A stretch of 64,000 nucleotides of DNA from Thiobacillus thioparus DSM 505 (GTDB lineage: Bacteria > Pseudomonadota > Gammaproteobacteria > Burkholderiales > Thiobacillaceae): positions 62,001 to 126,000 of the forward strand of contig NZ_KB891329.1 in NCBI RefSeq assembly GCF_000373385.1. Direction: 5' to 3'. A program made the position numbers and the translations under genes. How positions within the stretch are numbered: position 1 is the stretch's first letter; every line of letters begins with the position of its first letter. Shown in pieces: positions 47,526-57,557 of the stretch. The notes beneath the pieces were generated by a model, which did no database searches, had not been told where the DNA came from, and worked only from the letters and a program-made list of their open reading frames with translations.

Positions 47526-50500
47526 CTATTTCAATAGATTGAACAGGGTGATGACGTTGGCGGCGCGCGCTTCAGCGGGCGAATTGGCGGCCCAGCGCAG
47601 GCGATTCTCGCCCGCCAGCTTGATGTCGCGCCGGCTCTGGATGAGCTGGATAATGCGGGCCGGGTCGATCGGCGGCTGCGGCACGAACTGCAACAGGATG
47701 CTGTCCGCGTTGGCGTCCACCTTCATGATGCCGAGCGGCTTGGCGGCCAGCCGCAGGCGATGGGTGTCGAGCAGCGCGCGGGCGGGGTCGGGCAGCTTGC
47801 CGAAGCGGTCGACCAGTTCTTCCTGCAACTGGGTGAGCTCCTCCACGTCGTGCACGCTGGCCAGCCGTTTGTATAGCACCAGCCGCTCGTGAACGTCGGG
47901 GCAATAGTCCACTGGCAGCAGCGCGGGCATGTGCAGGTTGATTTCCGACACCACGCCGAGTGGCTGGTTCATGTCGGGCTCCTGGCCCGCTTTCAGGCTG
48001 GCCACTGCGCCGGCCAGCATATCGTTGTAGAGCGAGAAACCGACCTCAAGGATTTCGCCGCTCTGCTTCTCGCCCAGCACCTCGCCGGCACCGCGGATTT
48101 CCAGATCCTGCATGGCCAGGTGGAAGCCGGAGCCGAGTTCTTCCATCAATTGAATGGCCTCGAGGCGTTTCTTCGCCTGCGGTGTCAGGGTGCGGTCCTC
48201 CTCCACCAGCAGATAGGCGAAGGCCTGGTGATGGGAGCGGCCGACACGGCCCCTAAGTTGATGCAATTGGGCGAGTCCGAATTTGTCGGCGCGGTTGATG
48301 AGGATGGTGTTGGCAGTGGGAATGTCGATGCCGGTTTCGATGATGGTGGTGCACAGCAGAATGTCGTAGCGTTGCTGGTAGAAATCGCGGATCACCTGTT
48401 CCAGTTCGCGCTCGCCCATCTGCCCGTGGCCGACACGGATGCGCGCTTCCGGCAGCAGCTTTTCCAGCCGCTCGCGCATGGCTTCGATGGTGCTGACCTC
48501 GTTGTGCAGGAAATACACTTGGCCGCCGCGCTTCAGTTCGCGCAGCACCGCCTCGCGGATCAGGCCGGCGGAAAACGAATGCACGAAGGTCTTGATCGCC
48601 AGCCGCTTCTGCGGCGCGGTGGCGATCACCGAGAAGTCGCGGATGCCTTCGAGCGACATTGCCAGCGTGCGCGGGATCGGCGTCGCGGTCAAAGTCAATA
48701 CATCCACCTCGGCGCGCAGCGCCTTCAGCTGTTCCTTCTGCCGCACGCCGAAGCGGTGCTCCTCGTCCATGATGACCAGCCCCAGACGGGCGAACTTGAC
48801 GTCTTTCTGGATCAACCGGTGGGTGCCAATGACGATGTCGAGTTTACCGTCGGCGAGCGCCTGCAGCGCTTCGGCCTGCTCCTTGGGGCTGCGGAAGCGC
48901 GATAGCTCGGCAAGCTTCACGGGCCAGGCGGAAAACCGGTCGGAGAAATTGTTGAAGTGCTGCTCGGCGAGCAGGGTAGTCGGGACCAGCACTGCCACCT
49001 GGTAGCCACCCATCACCGCCATGAAAGCGGCGCGCAACGCGACCTCGGTCTTGCCGAAGCCGACATCGCCGCATACCAGCCGGTCCATCGGCTTGCCGGC
49101 CTGCATGTCGGCCATGACTGCAGCGATTGCCGCGGCCTGGTCGGGCGTCTCTTCGTAGCCGAAACCTTCGACAAAAGCCTCGTAGTCGTGCGGCGAAAAC
49201 TTGAACGCGTGGCCTTCGCGGGCGGCGCGCAGCGCATAGAGGTTCAGTAACTCGGCGGCGGTGTCGCGCGCAGCCTGCATGGCACGGCGGCGCGCTTTTT
49301 CCCACTGGTCGGTTCCCAGCTTGTGCAGCGGCGCCGCGCCCTCCCCGGCACCGCTGTAGCGCGAAATCAGGTGCAGGTTGGCGACCGGCACATAGAGTTT
49401 GTCGCCCTTGGCGTATTCGAGCTGCAGGAACTCGGTGTCGCCGTCGCCGAGGTCCATGTTGATGAGGCCGAGGTACTGGCCGACGCCATATTGGGCATGC
49501 ACCACCGGGTCGCCGGGCTTGAGCTCCGAGAGGTCGCGCAGCAGGTTGTCGATCTGCGTCGCGCGGGCCTCGCGCGCGCGACGGGTTTTCGGCGGGATGG
49601 CGTAGAGCTCGGTTTCGGTGATGACGGCGAGCGAGCCGTCCGCCGTGACGAAGCCCTCGGCCAGTGGGCCGTAGGTCAGCAGGATGCGGCCGGCCGGTTG
49701 CTGGCAGTCAGCCCAACCCGCGCACAGCGTGGCGTCGAGCCCGTGCTCGGCAAGGTATTCGTGCAGGGTCTCGCGACGTCCGGCCGAAGGCGCGACGATC
49801 AGGGCTGTACCCTTGAATCCATCGATGAATCCCTGCAGCTTGGCAACCGGGTGCACTTCGCGGCGATCGACCGAAATGGGCGGAACCGGGTGGGCCAGTC
49901 CCTCACCGGCCTGTTCCACATCGAGCCGCGTGTAGCCCTTGGCCAGGCTGAAAAAGGCGTCGGTCGGCAGGAACAGTTCGGTGGGCGGCAGCAGCGGGCG
50001 GTCCTTGTCACCCGACAGCAGGCGATGGCGGCTTTGCGCGTCGGTCCAGAATGCCTGGCCGGCGGGGTCGAGCGCGCCATGGCTGACGAAGCGGGTGTGC
50101 CTGGGCAGATAGTCGAACAGCGTTGCCGTTTCGTCGAAAAACAGCGGCAGGTAGTACTCGATGCCGGCGGGGGCCAGGCCGTTGCTGACATCCTTGTAGA
50201 GCTTGGATTTGGACGGGTCGCCCTCGAAACGTTCGCGGAAATTCTGGCGGAAGCGGGTGATGCCGGCTTCGTCGAGCGGAAACTCGCGCGCGGGCAGCAG
50301 GCGCACTTCGTTGACCGGATAGATGCTGCGCTGGGTGTCGACGTCGAACGCGCGCAGCGTCTCGATCTCGTTGTCGAACAGATCAATGCGGTAGGGCAGG
50401 GCGCTGCCCATGGGAAAGAGGTCGATCAGACCGCCGCGGATCGAGAATTCGCCTGGCGCGAACACCTGGTTGACGTGGGTGTAGCCGCCCAGCGCCATCT

Positions 50501-50918
50501 GCGCACGGAAGGCCGGCTCGTCGAGGATGTCTTTCTGCTTCAGGAAGAAGGTGTGGGCGGCGAGAAAGGCCGGCGGCGCCAGCCGGTACAGCGCGGTCGA
50601 GAGCGCGACCACGGCGACGTCGAATTCACCGCGCGAAATCTGGTACAGCGTCGCCAGCCGCTCGGAGATCAGGTCCGGGTGCGGCGAGAAGGTGTCGTAG
50701 GGCAGGGTTTCCCAGTCGGGAAAGGCGCATACCCGCAGCTCGGGGTCGAACCAGCGCAACTCTTCGGCCAGGCGGTTGGTATCCCACGCGCTGGCGCACA
50801 CCACCGCCAGCGGCGCGGCATGGCGCACCTGCTCGGCCAGATACAACGCATCGGCTGCGCCAGCCAAGCCGGACTGGGTGCGAGACGAAAGTGCGGAGAG
50901 GGAAAACAGAAACGCCAT
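47526..50918 (-). CDS. mfd: Transcription-repair coupling factor Mfd
   Basis: This is a 1130-residue DNA translocase that frees RNA polymerase stalled at lesions and recruits UvrA. The N-terminal UvrB-like region has LRVCAFPDWETLPYDTFSPH. The RNA-polymerase-interacting domain is DPVVHAQYGVGQYLGL. The helicase motor has Walker A VCGDVGFGKTEVALRAAF, DEEH in VIMDEEHRFGVRQ, and motif VI in LHQLRGRVGRSHHQAFAYLL. The C-terminal domain (LPVDYCPDVHERLVLYKRLA) is also typical. The length is normal for the family. Confidence 0.97.
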   Translation of the reverse strand: MAFLFSLSALSSRTQSGLAGAADALYLAEQVRHAAPLAVVCASAWDTNRLAEELRWFDPELRVCAFPDWETLPYDTFSPHPDLISERLATLYQISRGEFDVAVVALSTALYRLAPPAFLAAHTFFLKQKDILDEPAFRAQMALGGYTHVNQVFAPGEFSIRGGLIDLFPMGSALPYRIDLFDNEIETLRAFDVDTQRSIYPVNEVRLLPAREFPLDEAGITRFRQNFRERFEGDPSKSKLYKDVSNGLAPAGIEYYLPLFFDETATLFDYLPRHTRFVSHGALDPAGQAFWTDAQSRHRLLSGDKDRPLLPPTELFLPTDAFFSLAKGYTRLDVEQAGEGLAHPVPPISVDRREVHPVAKLQGFIDGFKGTALIVAPSAGRRETLHEYLAEHGLDATLCAGWADCQQPAGRILLTYGPLAEGFVTADGSLAVITETELYAIPPKTRRAREARATQIDNLLRDLSELKPGDPVVHAQYGVGQYLGLINMDLGDGDTEFLQLEYAKGDKLYVPVANLHLISRYSGAGEGAAPLHKLGTDQWEKARRRAMQAARDTAAELLNLYALRAAREGHAFKFSPHDYEAFVEGFGYEETPDQAAAIAAVMADMQAGKPMDRLVCGDVGFGKTEVALRAAFMAVMGGYQVAVLVPTTLLAEQHFNNFSDRFSAWPVKLAELSRFRSPKEQAEALQALADGKLDIVIGTHRLIQKDVKFARLGLVIMDEEHRFGVRQKEQLKALRAEVDVLTLTATPIPRTLAMSLEGIRDFSVIATAPQKRLAIKTFVHSFSAGLIREAVLRELKRGGQVYFLHNEVSTIEAMRERLEKLLPEARIRVGHGQMGERELEQVIRDFYQQRYDILLCTTIIETGIDIPTANTILINRADKFGLAQLHQLRGRVGRSHHQAFAYLLVEEDRTLTPQAKKRLEAIQLMEELGSGFHLAMQDLEIRGAGEVLGEKQSGEILEVGFSLYNDMLAGAVASLKAGQEPDMNQPLGVVSEINLHMPALLPVDYCPDVHERLVLYKRLASVHDVEELTQLQEELVDRFGKLPDPARALLDTHRLRLAAKPLGIMKVDANADSILLQFVPQPPIDPARIIQLIQSRRDIKLAGENRLRWAANSPAEARAANVITLFNLLK

Positions 50919-51226
50919 GGAAAAAGTTTAGAATTATCCCGGAAATGGCAAGAGGATGCGCGCAAAGGAATGCGCGATGACTGCTGTGACCCCATAGGGA
51001 GAAGAGTGGAGGACCGGTGCCTTCACAAAACATCGTGCATGATTTTGGCATCGGTGTTCGACAGATAAGTGAATGTCCGTGTCATTACAACGACGGAATT
51101 TCGTGCTTGCGGCTGGCTATTCGGCCTAACTCGGCACAATCGGAAAATAAGACTACTGGTGGCCGGCATACCTCTCGGCAGATTGCCGGCTTTGCTTCGA
51201 TACCAACGCAGCCAGGGGACTAGCGT
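50919..51226. other. Intergenic region between mfd and the Sel1 cluster
   Basis: These 308 bases separate divergent transcription units. I see no gene. A hairpin GCCGGCA (51162-51168) / TGCCGGC (51184-51190) lies in the leader about 35 bases before the first Sel1 gene. The composition is less GC-rich than in mfd. The promoters of both sides must be here, but no clear -35/-10 pair stands out. Confidence 0.6.
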
Positions 51227-53482
51227 ATGAAATGTTTCGATTCCATGGCAAAGGGATTGTGCCAGTTGGTGGCGGCAGGCTTGATGATTTTTGCGTTGCC
51301 AGCAGCGGCGAGATTGATGGACGCCATACCTAGTTTGGATGCAAGTGTCGAAAGCGCGCTTCCAGCACCCGCACCCACCGGTGAGATTGAACAATGGTTG
51401 CAGCGTGCATCCATGGGCGATTCGTTTGCGCAATGGGTTGTAGCGCAGCGGCTTTTGGATGATGAGCCCAACAACAGGCAGGAAGCCTTGTCGATGCTCA
51501 AGCACTCTGCAGACGGTGGGTATTCGCAAGCCGAGTTGGATTGGGGGCGAATACTGCTTTATGGTTGGTTCGAGACGACCATTGATGTGTCGCAAGGGGT
51601 GAACTGGATCGAACGTGCCGAGCGAAGTGGCAAGGCGGAAGCTGCATATGTCTTGGCTGAGGCGTACTGGAACGGTTGGGCCGGTACCGCCGATCGAGCA
51701 AAAAGTGTTTATTGGCTGAAACGTGCGGCAGAGAAAGGCTGGGCACAGGCGCGCGAAGTGCTCGGACTCATGTTGCGTGATGGTATTGAAGTACATCAGG
51801 ATGCACGCGAAGCGGCGCATTGGTTGCAACTTGCAGCGGTCCAAGGCCGGCCCGATGCGAAATTTGCGTTGGCTACAATGTTTAGCGAAGGTCAGGGAGT
51901 GGAGCATGACGATGGGCATGCGCTCCAGTTGTATCGTGAACTCGCGAAGGCCGGCTATCTGCCGGCCGAGCAAAGGCTCGCTTCGATGGTTGCCGAAGGG
52001 CGAGGTGCAGCAACCGATACCGCCCCTCTCCGAGCATTTCTTGAAAAAGCCGCACAAGCAGGGTATGCCGATGCCGCTTACGAGTTGGGCAATGGCCTGC
52101 TTGATGGACGCTTTGGCAATCCCGAACGTACAGCCGGGTTGCGTTGGCTGGAACGTGCCGCGGAACTCGATCATCCCCTCGCACAATATCAATTGGCCTG
52201 GCAGGGACTTGCCGCAGAGAAACGTGTGCAGTGGCTGGAACGGGCGGCGCGTCTGGGCTATACACCGGCGGAATTCGCTCTGGGCATGGCCTATGCCTAT
52301 GGAGACGGTGTGGCGGCGGATGACAAGACTGCAGTGGATTGGTATCGGCTGGCCGCAGAAAAGGGCTATGTGGAGGCGCAATCAAGCCTGGCCTGGCGCT
52401 ATTTCCAGGGGGTGACGCTGCCGCAGGATGAAACATTGGGGATAGTCTGGTCCCGCAAGGCGGCGGAACAGGGTGATGAGCTTTCGATGAAGAATCTGGC
52501 CGCTCGATTGTTGGTGCATCCGGATGGTGCCAGCCGAGACGAGACACTGACTTGGATGAAGCGGCTCGCCGAAGCGGGACACTCGCAATATCAATATTAT
52601 TTGGGCAACGTATACAGCGGCCAGTTTCCTCAGTTCGGGACACGCCTTCTGAACTATGGCGAAGCGCTGAGTTGGTGGAGAAAAGCCGCTGCACAGGGCA
52701 ATGGCGCCGCTGAGGTGAGCCTGGGAAATGCCTATATGCAAGGCTGGGGTGTGCCGGTGGATGTCTGGCAAGCGATTCCCTGGTATGAACGCGCCGCCGA
52801 ACGCGGCGACGCCGCAGGCGATCTCAACCTTGCCCGTATTTACGAAACGGGGCGAGGCATGCTCCATGACCCTGAAAAAGCGCGCCAGTATCGTGAGCGT
52901 GCCACCCGGAGTGGTAACGCGTTGGCAAAACAGTTGGCGGCGCAACAGGAGAATCCCGCGTACCGATGGATGAGCGCACAAGGGCAATACGAATGGCCGA
53001 GGGTGCGCGCGGAGGCCAAGAATGGCAATCTGGAAGCGCAAAAACTTCTCGGGACCGCTTATTTGCAAGGCAATCTGGGTTTGCCGCAAAGCCTGCCCAA
53101 CGCATACCACTGGTTTGTCAGAGCCGCAGAGCAGGGGGACGCTGACTCGATGAACAATGTGGGCTATACGCTTTACCGGGGCTATCTGGGCAAGTCCGAT
53201 TTGGCCGGCGCGAAAAGCTGGTTTGAAAAGGCGGCCCGCGGCGGCAACAGCAATGCGATGCTCTCCCTGGCGCGGATGCATGAGGAGGGTGAAGTCGGGA
53301 AGCGCGATGCCAAAAAAGCGCTGGGCTGGCTGATGAAGGCGGCCGCAGCGAACAACCGCCAGGCGATCGAACGGTTGGTAAACGTGTATCGCAACGGTGA
53401 ATTGGATCAGAAGGCCGATCCCAAGCGTGTCGCTTATTGGGAGGCGCGCGCGCTGTCTGCAACTCCGAAGGATAAACCATGA
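51227..53482 (+). CDS. Large Sel1-repeat protein, exported
   Basis: This 751-residue protein has a signal peptide (LCQLVAAGLMIFALPAAA) and about 17-18 Sel1-like repeats of roughly 36 residues. Typical units are YAYGDGVAADDKTAVDWYRL followed by AAEKGYVEAQSSLAWRYF. Sel1 solenoids act as protein-protein scaffolds, here in the periplasm. Between the repeats lies a less regular stretch around residue 580 (YRWMSAQGQYEWPRVRAEAK). The target is unknown. The stop overlaps the next Sel1 gene by 4 bases. The codon use is looser than in the neighbours, but still compatible. Confidence 0.88.
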   Translation: MKCFDSMAKGLCQLVAAGLMIFALPAAARLMDAIPSLDASVESALPAPAPTGEIEQWLQRASMGDSFAQWVVAQRLLDDEPNNRQEALSMLKHSADGGYSQAELDWGRILLYGWFETTIDVSQGVNWIERAERSGKAEAAYVLAEAYWNGWAGTADRAKSVYWLKRAAEKGWAQAREVLGLMLRDGIEVHQDAREAAHWLQLAAVQGRPDAKFALATMFSEGQGVEHDDGHALQLYRELAKAGYLPAEQRLASMVAEGRGAATDTAPLRAFLEKAAQAGYADAAYELGNGLLDGRFGNPERTAGLRWLERAAELDHPLAQYQLAWQGLAAEKRVQWLERAARLGYTPAEFALGMAYAYGDGVAADDKTAVDWYRLAAEKGYVEAQSSLAWRYFQGVTLPQDETLGIVWSRKAAEQGDELSMKNLAARLLVHPDGASRDETLTWMKRLAEAGHSQYQYYLGNVYSGQFPQFGTRLLNYGEALSWWRKAAAQGNGAAEVSLGNAYMQGWGVPVDVWQAIPWYERAAERGDAAGDLNLARIYETGRGMLHDPEKARQYRERATRSGNALAKQLAAQQENPAYRWMSAQGQYEWPRVRAEAKNGNLEAQKLLGTAYLQGNLGLPQSLPNAYHWFVRAAEQGDADSMNNVGYTLYRGYLGKSDLAGAKSWFEKAARGGNSNAMLSLARMHEEGEVGKRDAKKALGWLMKAAAANNRQAIERLVNVYRNGELDQKADPKRVAYWEARALSATPKDKP

Positions 53483-54870
53483 AACAGGTGTGCATTGCAG
53501 CCAGTTGGGCTGTTTTTCTGGCACCACTATCCGTGTTGGCCGACGTTGCACCGGTACATGCCGCCGCGCAGAAGGAGATGCTGCAATTTCGTCAAGCAGC
53601 CGAACAGGGCGCAAGTTTTTTACTTTATGACATTGGCTGGAATTATGAGTTGGGACGGGGTGTCAAGGCTGACCAGCAGGAAGCGCTGCGTTGGTATCAA
53701 CGTGGTGCTGAGTTGGGTGAATCGCGTTCCCAATACAGGCTGGGGCGGTATTACCAGAATGGTGGCGATGTCCTGCCACGCGACCTTAAACAGGCATATG
53801 ACTGGTACCTGCGCGCAGCGGAGCAGGGCCATCCTGGCGCGCAGTACGCCCTGTCCTTGATGCTGGCAGGCGGACAGGGCGTGCCTCAGGGCGATGCCGC
53901 CGCTTATCACTGGATCGAACGTGCCGCGGCAAGCGGTAGTCCCGAAGCACTGTATCGGCAGGGCTTCCACTTGCTTACGGGGCGTGGCGTGGCGAGAAAT
54001 GCTGAGCATGCGCGGCAGGTTTGCAGGCAGGCAGCGGAAAAAGGCCTTGATAGTGCGCAGTTTGATCTTGCCCAGTTTTATTTGCGTGGTGACGGTGTGC
54101 CGCGTGACGTGTCGATCGCAATACCATGGCTGGAGCGCGCCGCCAACCAGGCGCATGTCGGGGCCGCGCTGGCGCTGGGGCTGATTTATTTGCAGGGGCA
54201 GGGTGTGGCACGGGATGATAAACAGGCTGCAGTCTGGATCGGTCGTGCTGCGCAACTATCGAATGCGGATGCGCAGTACTGGTTGGCCCGCATGTTTTAC
54301 TCGGGGACTGGCGTCGAAAAGGATGAGACCAAGGCCGCCCGATGGATGACGCGGGCTGCCGAGCAAGGCCAGTTTGATGCCATGCTGGAACTGGCTTTGC
54401 GCCATGCGAGTGGAATCGGCATGCCCAAAAATGCGGCGCGTTCGCTTGAACTGTACGAGCGGGTGGCCGAGCGTGGGCATCTTGATACGCAAAAGCTGCT
54501 GGCCTACCGCTACCAAACCGGAGAGGGGGTGCCGCAGGATTCTGCGCGAGCGGCCTACTGGCTTGAAAAAGCAGCCCTGCAAGGCGATGCCTGGGCGAAT
54601 TACCAGCTCGGCCTCGTCTACCTTGAAGGTGACGGCGCGCCGCGAAACACCTTGCTGGCAATGCAATATCTTCATGCCGCGGCTGAACAGGGTGTGGCGC
54701 TCGCGCAATGGCTTTATGGCAGTACGCTTGCCGACAATGCGGACTCCCTGGAGGAAACGCGTGATGCAGTTGCTTGGTTAAAGCGTTCTCTTGCGCAAGG
54801 TCTAAGCTATGCACAGGAAACAGTAGGGTCGGTTTGCGCCCGCACCCCCTTGGCGTGTCAGACACCATAG
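53479..54870 (+). CDS. Second Sel1-repeat protein, exported
   Basis: This 463-residue protein starts at the ATGA overlap with the previous gene. A signal peptide (AASWAVFLAPLSVLA) precedes about 11 Sel1 repeats, for example YELGRGVKADQQEALRWYQR and GAELGESRSQYRLGRYYQNG. The last residues contain a Cys pair (CARTPLACQ). It looks like a duplicated partner of the upstream protein; the two probably act together. No function can be assigned from the repeats alone. Confidence 0.88.
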   Translation: MKQVCIAASWAVFLAPLSVLADVAPVHAAAQKEMLQFRQAAEQGASFLLYDIGWNYELGRGVKADQQEALRWYQRGAELGESRSQYRLGRYYQNGGDVLPRDLKQAYDWYLRAAEQGHPGAQYALSLMLAGGQGVPQGDAAAYHWIERAAASGSPEALYRQGFHLLTGRGVARNAEHARQVCRQAAEKGLDSAQFDLAQFYLRGDGVPRDVSIAIPWLERAANQAHVGAALALGLIYLQGQGVARDDKQAAVWIGRAAQLSNADAQYWLARMFYSGTGVEKDETKAARWMTRAAEQGQFDAMLELALRHASGIGMPKNAARSLELYERVAERGHLDTQKLLAYRYQTGEGVPQDSARAAYWLEKAALQGDAWANYQLGLVYLEGDGAPRNTLLAMQYLHAAAEQGVALAQWLYGSTLADNADSLEETRDAVAWLKRSLAQGLSYAQETVGSVCARTPLACQTP

Positions 54871-54996
54871 GCCAATCCCCGCTTGTGAAGCCTGCGGGCT
54901 CAGTTTGCAAAGGTCATGAAGGCTACTGCTACTGAAAAAACGGGCGTGTTGCTGTGGCAGAACCTCATGCAGCGGGATGATGCCGAGGGTGGCGGG

Positions 54997-55002
54997 TATA
55001 AT
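54997..55002 (+). promoter_or_regulatory. Possible -10 box of ppa
   Basis: A perfect TATAAT lies 31 bases before the ppa ATG. No good -35 box is found at 16-18 bases upstream, so the promoter is only tentative. Confidence 0.4.
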
Positions 55003-55033
55003 GCGCCCCTTTCATTGTTTTTGTGAAACTGCT

Positions 55034-55582
55034 ATGAGCCTCGATCGCGTCAGCTCCGGCCGCAACCTGCCGGACGATTTCAACGTCATCATCGAAATCC
55101 CCGCCCACGGCGAACCCATCAAATACGAAGTCGACAAGGAATCCGGCGCCATGTTCGTCGACCGCTTCATGTCGACCGCCATGCATTACCCCTGCAACTA
55201 CGGCTACATCCCGCACACCCTGTCGGAAGACGGCGACCCGGTCGACGTGCTGGTGGTTACCCCGATCCCGCTGATCACCGGCGTGGTCGTGCGCTGCCGT
55301 CCCATCGGCATGCTGAAGATGACCGACGAGGCCGGCGTCGACGCCAAGCTGCTGGCGGTGCCGGTCGACAAGCTATGCGGCCTGTACAAGGGCGTCAACA
55401 AGCCCGAAGACCTGCAGCCGCTGCTGCTGAAGCAGATTTCCCACTTCTTCGAGCACTACAAGGACCTCGAAGACGGAAAATGGGTCAAGGTCGAGGGCTG
55501 GGTCGGCATCGACGACGCCCGCGCCGAGATCCTCGTCGGCGTGGAGCGCTATCGCAATGCCGCGGACAAACCCGCTTTCTGA
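55034..55582 (+). CDS. ppa: Inorganic pyrophosphatase (family I)
   Basis: This 182-residue enzyme hydrolyses PPi. The catalytic segment [17 protein letters not shown] holds the Asp triad, and the early [20 protein letters not shown] and [20 protein letters not shown] are characteristic. The start at 55034 gives [18 protein letters not shown]; upstream in-frame Met codons give a non-conserved extension. The GC content and strict codon use differ from the Sel1 genes upstream, in line with a highly expressed core gene. It overlaps the phosphoesterase start (TGATG). Confidence 0.96.
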   Translation: MSLDRVSSGRNLPDDFNVIIEIPAHGEPIKYEVDKESGAMFVDRFMSTAMHYPCNYGYIPHTLSEDGDPVDVLVVTPIPLITGVVVRCRPIGMLKMTDEAGVDAKLLAVPVDKLCGLYKGVNKPEDLQPLLLKQISHFFEHYKDLEDGKWVKVEGWVGIDDARAEILVGVERYRNAADKPAF

Positions 55583-56133
55583 TGAAGGTCTGCATCCTCT
55601 CCGACTCGCATGACAACCGGCGTCTGCTGGGTGCGGCGGTCGAGCACGCCAAGGCGCACGGGGCGAAAGCGGTGCTGCACTGCGGCGACGTGGTCGCGCC
55701 GACCACGCTGCGCGTGCTGCAGAAATACGAACTGCCGGTGCACGTCATCCACGGCAACAACACCGGCGACCTCTACAACATGACGCGGCTCGCCGCCGAA
55801 CCCAACAGCGTGGTGCGCTACCACGGCCAGGACGCCGCCTTCACCCTGGCCGACCGCAACCTGTTCCTGGTGCACTACCCGCACTACGCCCAAGCGCTCG
55901 CCTGTACCGGCGACTACGACCTGGTGTGCTGCGGGCACGACCACAAATCGAGCATCTCGCAGGTCGCCACCGTCAAGGGCGGGCATACCTGGCTGATCAA
56001 TCCGGGCACCGTCGGCGGCGTCGGCGCGCCACCCACCTACATCATGGCCGACCTGGCCACCATGCAGTTCGAGATCGTCACGATCGAAGCCGCGCCGGCT
56101 TCAGTGCTGCCGCCCGTCACGCCGCATGTCTAG
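55582..56133 (+). CDS. Metallophosphoesterase (YfcE/MJ0936 family)
   Basis: This 183-residue calcineurin-like phosphodiesterase has the metal motifs ILSDSHDNRRLL, VLHCGDVVAPTT, VIHGNNTGD, and CCGHDHKSSI with LINPGTVGG. Members hydrolyse simple phosphodiesters, but the natural substrate is unclear. It shares a base with the ppa stop, so it is translated from the ppa transcript. Confidence 0.9.
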   Translation: MKVCILSDSHDNRRLLGAAVEHAKAHGAKAVLHCGDVVAPTTLRVLQKYELPVHVIHGNNTGDLYNMTRLAAEPNSVVRYHGQDAAFTLADRNLFLVHYPHYAQALACTGDYDLVCCGHDHKSSISQVATVKGGHTWLINPGTVGGVGAPPTYIMADLATMQFEIVTIEAAPASVLPPVTPHV

Positions 56134-56196
56134 ACAGCCCGCCTGAGGCCTTGCTGCCAGATTGCTGATGGGAGTCGGCTCTGGCTGCAAGTCTGA

Positions 56197-57408
56197 TCAG
56201 GTTGCCCAGAGTTCGTCCAGATTCGTGATGCCCCACTTGGCCGCGTCTTCACGGCTGACAATCTTTTCCGTGGTGGATGGTCGGGACAGGTCGATCAACT
56301 CCGGCACGATGTGGGTTTGCGACTTGCTCGAGAAGAATGCCTTGACGCGCGGCGCCAGCAGCGACTTTTCCGATTGCTCGACCACGACCGCCAGACGGCC
56401 TGACGTGAGCCTGACCAGCGAGCCGACCGGATAGATGCCGATGCTCTTGATGAAAGCCTGAAAGACGTGTTCGTCGAAGTGTCCCTTGCTCCACTCGGTC
56501 ATTTTCCGGATGGATTCAGCCGGATCCCAGCCCGCCTTGTAGGGGCGATTGGAGGTGATGGCGTCATAGACGTCGCACACGGCGCCCATCTTGGCGAAGA
56601 GGCTGATTTCGTCGCTTGCGAGCCGGTCGGGGTAGCCGCTGCCGTCGATTTTCTCGTGGTGGTGCAGGCACACATCGAGCACGATGTCGCTGGCGGTTTT
56701 GCCTTCGACCAGCAGGCGGTGTCCTTCGACCGGGTGGTTCTTGATGATGCGGAATTCGTCGTCGGTCAGCTTGCCTGGCTTGTTGAGTACTTCCATCGGC
56801 ATCAGGGCCTTGCCCAGATCGTGCATCAGGCCGGCCATGCCGGCTTCACGCACGCTCGTTTCATTCAGATCCAGTTGACGCGCCAGCGATACCATCAGCG
56901 CGCACACCGCAACGGAGTGCATATAGGTGTAGTCGTCTGCGGTCTTGAGTCGCGCCAGGCTGATCAGAGCGCCCGGATTGCGTATCACGGACGAGGAAAT
57001 TTCTTCGACCAGTTCGCCGGCATCCTCGGCACTGATGGCCTTACCCATGCGAACTTCCCGGAACATGGAGACAACCGCCTTCCTGGCTTTGGCGCAGATC
57101 ATGGCCGCACGCTGGAGCTCCTCGCTCATCGAGGCCGGTTTGAGCGTCTCGATTCCGGGTGCAATCTCGGCGTTCATCAGCACTTGGGTAGCCGATGGTT
57201 CGGGATCTTCCTTGGTTTTGGGTATATCGAGGCCCTTGGCGACATCGATCCAGACCTCGGTGATGCCGCTATCGCAGATGCGACGGATGTCCTCGGTATC
57301 CGTCAGGGTGAACTTGCTACGCCAGAATGGATGTTCCATCCATGAGCCGCACAGCCCATGCAGATGCATGCCCAGTTGCAGGTCTCGAGCCTTGATTTTC
57401 TTGAGCAC
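56197..57408 (-). CDS. HD-GYP domain protein (putative c-di-GMP phosphodiesterase)
   Basis: This 403-residue cytoplasmic protein has an N-terminal DUF3391-like region (KIKARDLQLGMHLHGLCGSW). The HD-GYP domain contains GLMHDLGKALMPMEVL and CLHHHEKIDGSGYPDRL, so the metal site and the GYP motif are intact. IGAVCDVYDAITSNRPYKAGW is also typical. It probably degrades c-di-GMP, acting with or against the GGDEF-EAL protein at 43862. The neighbouring genes do not indicate the output. Confidence 0.9.
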   Translation of the reverse strand: MLKKIKARDLQLGMHLHGLCGSWMEHPFWRSKFTLTDTEDIRRICDSGITEVWIDVAKGLDIPKTKEDPEPSATQVLMNAEIAPGIETLKPASMSEELQRAAMICAKARKAVVSMFREVRMGKAISAEDAGELVEEISSSVIRNPGALISLARLKTADDYTYMHSVAVCALMVSLARQLDLNETSVREAGMAGLMHDLGKALMPMEVLNKPGKLTDDEFRIIKNHPVEGHRLLVEGKTASDIVLDVCLHHHEKIDGSGYPDRLASDEISLFAKMGAVCDVYDAITSNRPYKAGWDPAESIRKMTEWSKGHFDEHVFQAFIKSIGIYPVGSLVRLTSGRLAVVVEQSEKSLLAPRVKAFFSSKSQTHIVPELIDLSRPSTTEKIVSREDAAKWGITNLDELWAT

Positions 57409-57557
57409 GGCGGTTGTTCGATCAATCTATTCAAAGGCCATTCTAGGTCAAAACGACGTTTTGTACCGGGCATGACTCCTGTGCATCTCCGTTTCGGCAT
57501 GATTCGTCGGCGTTCGATCTTGTCGAGCCTGATTCGTGGCATTGCCATTGCCTGGCA

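Noticed and set aside
51149..51226. Possible c-di-GMP (GEMM) riboswitch before the first Sel1 gene
   Set aside because: A short ACGCA-GCCA-GGGG stretch recalls the 3' part of GEMM-I, but the 5' conserved part and paired helices are absent.
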